Positions 58,820 through 64,000 of a stretch of DNA of 64,000 bases are shown here, one piece after another. Within the stretch, counting starts at the first letter, position 1; each line of letters opens with the position of its first letter. This DNA comes from Myrica gale. Lineage: Eukaryota; Streptophyta; Magnoliopsida; Fagales; Myricaceae. A program made the translations under genes and the position numbers. The DNA lies in assembly GCA_963930655.1 (NCBI GenBank), contig OZ005613.1, positions 6,952,501 to 7,016,500 on the forward strand. Direction: 5' to 3'. The notes under the pieces are model-generated. The model was not told where the DNA came from. It saw nothing but the letters and a program-made list of their open reading frames with translations, and did no database searches.

Positions 58820-59860
58820 TAAGAGGTATCTTTTGCATTAATGACATTATTCATTTTTTCATACACATTGTGTTTTAAATTGATACTTTATAGCACACAT
58901 TGTTGATGTGTCACCAGGTTATGATCAATCCACTCACATGAATGATTACCCTAGCGCTTGGATAGCGTGTGGGATGAGACAAAGTTATTACTTTGGAGCT
59001 TAGAAAGCGAACAAATAATTGTCTTGACGTTTCAGTAACGTGCAAGATTATTTTAAAGAATGTCGCCTTAGCTGGGCTAAGATGAGACTTATCAAAGTCG
59101 CACATGAAGTATACACGAAATTTCATGAAACCTAAATAAAGTCGAATGTGAGATCTTATATAGGCGCTTGGAGAGCGACTGTAGTAAAAAACTCAGATTA
59201 GTGTGCCTTCGTGGAGACTAGATCAAGATTCGTACGACGTTGGAGTATGACAAGCCCATTTAATGGGAGCTTCGTCGTAGCATACATTTATACTGTATGT
59301 GCTATTGTTGACCCATCACTATGTGAGCCCTTATAGACCTATTGATGGTCTACTCTGGCCCTTCGAACCTGGAACTATGTCATGAAGTTGATATTAGATG
59401 ACGCTACTTTAGCATGTTTTCTTACGACCATGATTTATACGGTATCGCGGAACATGTCTAGGAAAGCGGTCAAGTAGAAAAGAATTTACTTGAGTATTCG
59501 GGGAAGATTATTTTGGATACACACCTTTATTTTATGGCTCATAGTCCGGACGATTATGTCATTTTGTGTTGATACAATCATGAGCATATTATATGATGTG
59601 AGATCAAGTGTTGCTTTAAGCTTTGATGCTTAAAAGGGATTTAAGAAACTCGATCTAGTGTGATCAAATAGTCAGGGGCATGGAGGAGATATTTTTGAGT
59701 GATTTGCTATGTTGGTTAGATGGTAACTTGATATAGCCCTCCTACCCTATGCTTTCTCGTCAAGTCGTACGCTTCATTTCTAGTATGTAAGGATGACGAA
59801 ATAAGAGTTCAAATGGAGATAGTTTGTAGGGATGACACTAATGTGGATGAGTGAGAGATG
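58820..59860 (+). other. E5 3' non-coding region
   Basis: This is about 1 kb between the pol end and the 3' LTR with no open frame of note. The purine run GTGGATGAGTGAGAGA next to the LTR is a weak polypurine tract. Confidence 0.5.
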
Positions 59861-60232
59861 TTGGAAAATCTCATGACACATGAGAGCATCCACATGTGTA
59901 TTTGAGTTTAAATTTAAAAGCTGAAGTTTGAATTATAGTTAAACTGAAGATCTTACGTAGATCTCTATTTAAATTCAAACTTAGCTGAAAAATAAATCTA
60001 CATATTCTAAACAATCTCACATAAAAGAACTTTATCTCAAGGCATCACACTTCCATTTTTTAGCCTTGGATATGAAGGGTGAAATTTATAAGGAGACTCT
60101 GGTAGCAATGACTTGAGAACAGTGTTCATGAATCATGGATAGTGGGTTGTAAGACGAGTTATCAATATCCTTGCAAATCGGAGATTCCGCACATAGTTTT
60201 CGAATACCCACTCCTTTTGATAAAATCTAAGA
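59861..60232 (+). repeat. E5 3' LTR
   Basis: It begins TGTTGGAAAATC and ends ATCTAAGA, where the terminal CA has become GA. It lacks about 90 bp present in the 5' LTR. Confidence 0.8.
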
Positions 60233-60539
60233 GGTCCTTAAAAAAAACGGTAGTTCCATGGTATAGTTTTTTCTGTTATTTACGAGCGCGAAGATTCCAT
60301 GACAGTGGAGACAAACTGAGGATGAGAAAATCCTTTAGTTTACAAAACTACTCCATAGCTGACCAAAACTTCGTTCTTCCAGTCAGCGATTTCTTCGTCA
60401 AGAGGAGCATGCTAGTGGTGACATCGACTCGTTGTTTTGCCGGACGAAAGTAGGAGGATCCCTTTACCCGTCGCTTCCATTTCTCTGCACGGCTCTCAAT
60501 CCCTCTGTTACTCAAATCAGCGGTTTTTTTTTGGGGGAA

Positions 60540-63528
60540 ATGGAACGAGGAGGGGGTGGTGGAGCGGGAGCGGGGACTGCTACGCTGTCGGAAATATACC
60601 AGAACGCGAAGAAGCTGCAGTTGAGGACGAGGGACGCGCTCGAACGCCTGGAGCGCCTCGAGTACTCCACGGCATTGTCGAGCGGTGTGATGGATTCCCC
60701 CGAGCTCTCGTTCACCATCAAAAGGGAAATTGCCCAGATCCAATCCCTCTGCGTCGAGATGGACCGACTCTGGGGCTCGCTTCCCTCCAAGACCCACCGC
60801 GATCTGTGGAAAAGGTATCAGCCTCCTCCCTTCAGATCTGTATTTACAACTCAGGGTCTTTTTAGCAGATTGTTAGGGTTTGCTGAAGGTTTTTGCTCGA
60901 ATTTGTATTGGGGATTACTTGTTTTGGGAGGTGGCGCTTTATCTCATTTGGTTAGTGCTTCGGCTTTCTTTCTGATTTTCTTGGCACATTTTCGAGGTTT
61001 TATAGTTTTTTTCTTTTTTAATATGTTTTTGGGTTAGGGCCTTTGTGGTGTAAGTTTTAGAATTTTCTTTGGAATTTGTAGATTTCCCTCCCTTTTCCAC
61101 TTGGTTGCTAGGCGTTCGCATGCTTTTCGATTTTCTGAAATTTGGTTACCGATAGGCGCATGGGAATTGCACTTATTCTGGATTCCTGGTCTTCTCTGAT
61201 GGGAGTTAGAATATTGTGTGGTTTCATCCATTTTAACGGTATTAAGAAATGGCTTTTCTTCTGTGGGACTATGGGCAGGGAATTTCCTCTCCAATTGTCA
61301 AACTAACTTGTAACTAGGGTTTCAGCTTTAAGATAAAAAGATCAATAAATTCCCTTGTATTTTTCTTGCTGCCATGTCATATGGACTGCGTTATTTTGCT
61401 TCAGTGTTTGACCTTGTACAGAATTTGGTTTTAGGATACCGGTCTAGTAAATGAAGGACTAGATAGGACTTGTTTACAAATGCAGAGATGAATGGATGTA
61501 TTCTTTCCGTGGGAAATGGATCTGTTGGGAACGACATTCATAAAAATAAAAATAATAATCTGTTTGGACCGACAGGATTTATAACTGTAAGTCCGGATTT
61601 ATCTAAGGTGCTTTGGCTGTTTGCTTGGAAAAGGAAGCCGTTTCATGATATGTCCAATGTCCCATTTCGTTTTAGGTGTCCAATAGACTATGTTCCTCCT
61701 TTCTTTTTCTGGGAGTTACTACCCGAACAAATTTGTGTTGAGATTGCTAAAGTTAGTGAAACAACAGGTTCTGAATCTGTGTTAAGAAAATGTAGGTACA
61801 TAATGCTTGAAAAACTTGCTTGGAATTTTGTAATCATGCCTTTGAAAATGGTGGTTTTAAAACTAGTTTTGAATTTTAAACCTTGATATTGCTTTTGAGA
61901 GATTGATTGGTTCTTCGTCGGGGAAATTTTATCTTTCTCCCACCAGCTATTTTTGATAAGAGAACTGAAAGATCAACAGAGGCGTCTTGGGATCCTTCCT
62001 TTCTGCAAACGGAACGAACAGAGATAGAATCAGACCTATTGATTCAAACACTGTACCTGCGGGATAGGGATAGAGAAAGAGAAAAAAAACTGAATAAGAA
62101 TTTTAACGGTTGTGAGGTTGTTGTTTCTTTTTCTCTCCTAATATTTTTGTTAGGAAATCTACCTATGGTTTTAATTTATTTATTTTGGGATAGTGAAGGT
62201 AAGCTACCTGTCATTTTCTCATTTTAAAAGAAGTTTTCCTCAATTTTAAGTCCCTTTTGTTTTGAATCTGTGAGGCAGGACAGAAGCTATGATACCGATC
62301 GTGATACAGGATCTTTAGAAATTCAGAATGATATTTGGTTTTTTAATGAGTCATGGAATGCTTCTATGATGAAATTTGATGTTTAAGGACTTCAAGATGA
62401 TTAGGCTATAGAAGGGACTGAATCTTCAAGAATTTGATTGCTTGCTTGTGGGTATACAACAGGAAAGTCATGAAGGTAGAAAAGATGAAAGAAGCAGCGT
62501 GCGCAATAACATTTGGGATTTCTAATCAATTACACCAAGGGAATAGAAAGGAGTCATATCTTCAATGTTTTGAGAACTCAAAACATTGAAGATATGACTC
62601 CTTTCTATTCCCAAAACTTTTTATTTACCCAAAAAGTTATGTTTTCTTCAAAGCAAGTCATTTTATGACTTTTTTGAGTGACCATTTGGTAATTGGCTGC
62701 CACGATCCAAAGTGAAATTGAGTTAACTTACTGCCATTTAAATGGCTCTGTCCGGTCAGATTTCATTGTGTGCTAAGTAAGACGTGTGCGTAACAGTTAA
62801 GTTGCCTAGATGGCAAAAAAGTGGCAGCATGTGGTGACTTTTGAATTTTTTCTTTTTCATCCTCTCATTTTAATTTCGAGTTTGCAGCTCTTGCTGATAG
62901 TTCAGTATTCACTACAGATTAAACAGGTGCATAAGTATGCTTGTCATCAGATCCTTGATCTTTACGTTCTGATTGCACTTCCAGCATTGCATCATTGTTT
63001 GTCTGAAACTTAACTGTGTATCTTAATGTTTGTGCCAGTTTGATGATAGGATTTGCGTTTTGCAATTTGTATAGTGTTGTAAATATTGTCTTGTTGATTC
63101 AATTTTTGATCTTGTATCTTAATTGGACATAATTCTTTTTATATCATGCAGAAAAGTAGAGCAAATAGCAGAAGAGGCTGAATCTTTGAAACAAAGTTTG
63201 GATAGGTATTTTTTGAGGAATCAGAAAAGGATGACGGAAGCAAAGGAGAGGACTGAATTGCTTGGAAGAGCTGTATGTAATTCTTTCTTGCTAGTTGCAT
63301 TAAGCCAGAGGTGAAGATCTCATTTGTATACCAATTTAAGTGTTCTAAATCACTATCTGCTTGAAAGATGTCATCCTGCAGAATGGTGAGTCTCATATTT
63401 TGAGAATGTTTGATGAGGAAGCACAAGCAATGCAGTCATGTCGTAATTCTGCCCGGATGTTGGAAGAAGCTAGCTTAACTGGAGAGGCCATCTTGTCTGC
63501 AATGTCGGGGTCAAGGGAACGTTTAAAG
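60540..63528 (+). CDS. MEMB: Membrin-type Golgi Qb-SNARE, exons 1-3 (partial)
   Basis: Membrins (plant MEMB11/12, relatives of yeast Bos1) are Qb-SNAREs in ER-Golgi vesicle fusion. Exons are 60540-60814, 63152-63272 and 63382-63528, joined in phase. Exon 1 starts MERGGGGGAGAGTATLSEIY, with a Gly-rich start then LERLEYS and SLCVEMDRLWGSLPSK. Exon 2 gives KVEQIAEEAESLKQSLDRYF and EAKERTELLGRA; exon 3 gives HILRMFDEEAQAMQSCRNS and ends in RERLK before a GT donor. The SNARE motif end and the C-terminal membrane anchor are expected beyond the right edge. No stop or frameshift was seen. I chose the ATG at 60540 because it starts the family-like N-terminus; an in-frame ATG at 60432 would add a non-conserved leader. 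Intron 1 is 2.3 kb and contains a perfect palindrome. E5 ends 307 bp upstream of the ATG. Confidence 0.85.
62539..62612. repeat. Perfect 36-bp inverted repeat in membrin intron 1
   Basis: The left arm 62539-62574 (starts GGGAATAGAAAGGAG) and the right arm 62577-62612 (ends CTCCTTTCTATTCCC) are exact reverse complements with a 2-base spacer (AA). Matching stops at both outer edges. Confidence 0.9.
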
Positions 63529-64000
63529 GTATTTGCAGTTCACCCCTTTCAAACTTTCACGTGCCCCGATCATGCACTCATAGGTGCCAGATTTTTTGGT
63601 GGTAGTGGCCTTGATTTATTGTTTCTATTTATTTTTTAAAAATCAAGTTCTTTATGTAAATTACTCTTTGCATTCATTAATATTTCAACTAAAATGACCT
63701 TTCCTTTAAACCGCACCCCCCCTCCCTCCTCTCCTCTTCTCTCTTCCTTTTTTCAAAAGAGAAGCCTTAAGTTGGCAAATATCATTGCCTTATGGTTGAA
63801 TATGTGGTATGGTTGTCTCAGAATGATGTTTAGCATATGAAGTCACATGCAATATAAGTTTCAGTTGTTTTCAATCCGACACAGGTAGAAATGATTCGAG
63901 TTCTTCTTTAATTGGGTATCATTGGGTATGCTGCACGCGAATTTGGGGGTTCTTAATAATTCTGCATCATTTGTTTTTTCAGTTGTATGTTTATTTTGGT
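63529..64000 (+). other. Membrin intron 3 (start)
   Basis: The region after the exon 3 donor is AT-rich with a C/T-rich run near 63707-63750. The next exon is not reached. Confidence 0.5.

Larger units (their letters stand above)
49752..60232 (+). mobile_element. Ty1/copia element E5, degenerate
   Basis: The element spans 10,481 bp from TGTTGGAAAATCC to ATCTAAGA and is flanked by GGTCC (49747-49751 and 60233-60237). It has a 461-bp 5' LTR, a PBS, a long leader interrupted by a solo LTR (51164-54478), gag-protease (55122-56087), broken pol to 58819, about 1 kb of non-coding sequence and a 372-bp 3' LTR. Integrase precedes reverse transcriptase, which defines copia. The LTRs have diverged and differ by an indel of about 90 bp. 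Confidence 0.85.

Noticed and set aside
60348..60797. 149-codon antisense frame over membrin exon 1
   Set aside because: It mirrors the conserved sense exon and has no recognisable domain.

Overview
This is nuclear DNA from a flowering plant, probably a eudicot. The evidence is AT-rich sequence with GT-AG introns, plant-type housekeeping exons, and dense nested LTR retrotransposons primed by initiator tRNA-Met. I cannot name the species. About four fifths of the window is transposable-element sequence lying between three identifiable cellular loci.

Cellular loci. (1) 910-1093, minus strand: one internal exon of an Hsp90 co-chaperone p23 (CS domain); the rest lies outside the window or was not found. 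(2) 40972-48074, plus strand: a 13-exon RRP6-like exosome 3'-5' exonuclease gene (RRP6L2 type). It is almost completely recognisable but carries two frameshifts, a stop, a missing exon and a dead exon duplication, so it is called a pseudogene. (3) 60540 to the window end, plus strand: the first three exons of a membrin-type Golgi Qb-SNARE, apparently intact.

Mobile elements, left to right. 1590-2150 holds two small inverted-repeat elements. 2718-14069 is a tandem array of a TRIM-like mini-retrotransposon: LTRs of about 650 bp alternate with nine internal domains of only 166-171 bp that keep a primer-binding site, a polypurine tract and the last ~45 codons of a copia pol. A Sirevirus-type solo LTR (5607-9405) sits in the array and itself contains a gypsy-like solo LTR (5695-7938). 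15103-34278 is a three-level nest flanked by the target duplication AAAAC: a plus-strand Sirevirus (E2), a minus-strand Sirevirus (E1) in its 5' LTR followed by a large deletion, and a minus-strand gag-only element (E3, duplication CTTCA) in its envelope-like ORF. 34300-39980 holds LINE and copia fragments. 39972-40398 is a foldback element. 49752-60232 is a degenerate Ty1/copia element (E5, duplication GGTCC) with a 3.3-kb solo LTR (51164-54478, duplication GAGCC) in its leader; E5 ends 307 bp before the membrin start codon.

The most striking signal is a regulatory-looking module built from pairs of the decamer palindrome GTGTCGACAC whose starts are 21 bp (two helical turns) apart. It occurs in the LTRs of three Sirevirus copies, again between pol and the envelope-like ORF in two of them, and as a 97-bp tandem array inside a gypsy-like LTR, which suggests the module moved between element superfamilies.
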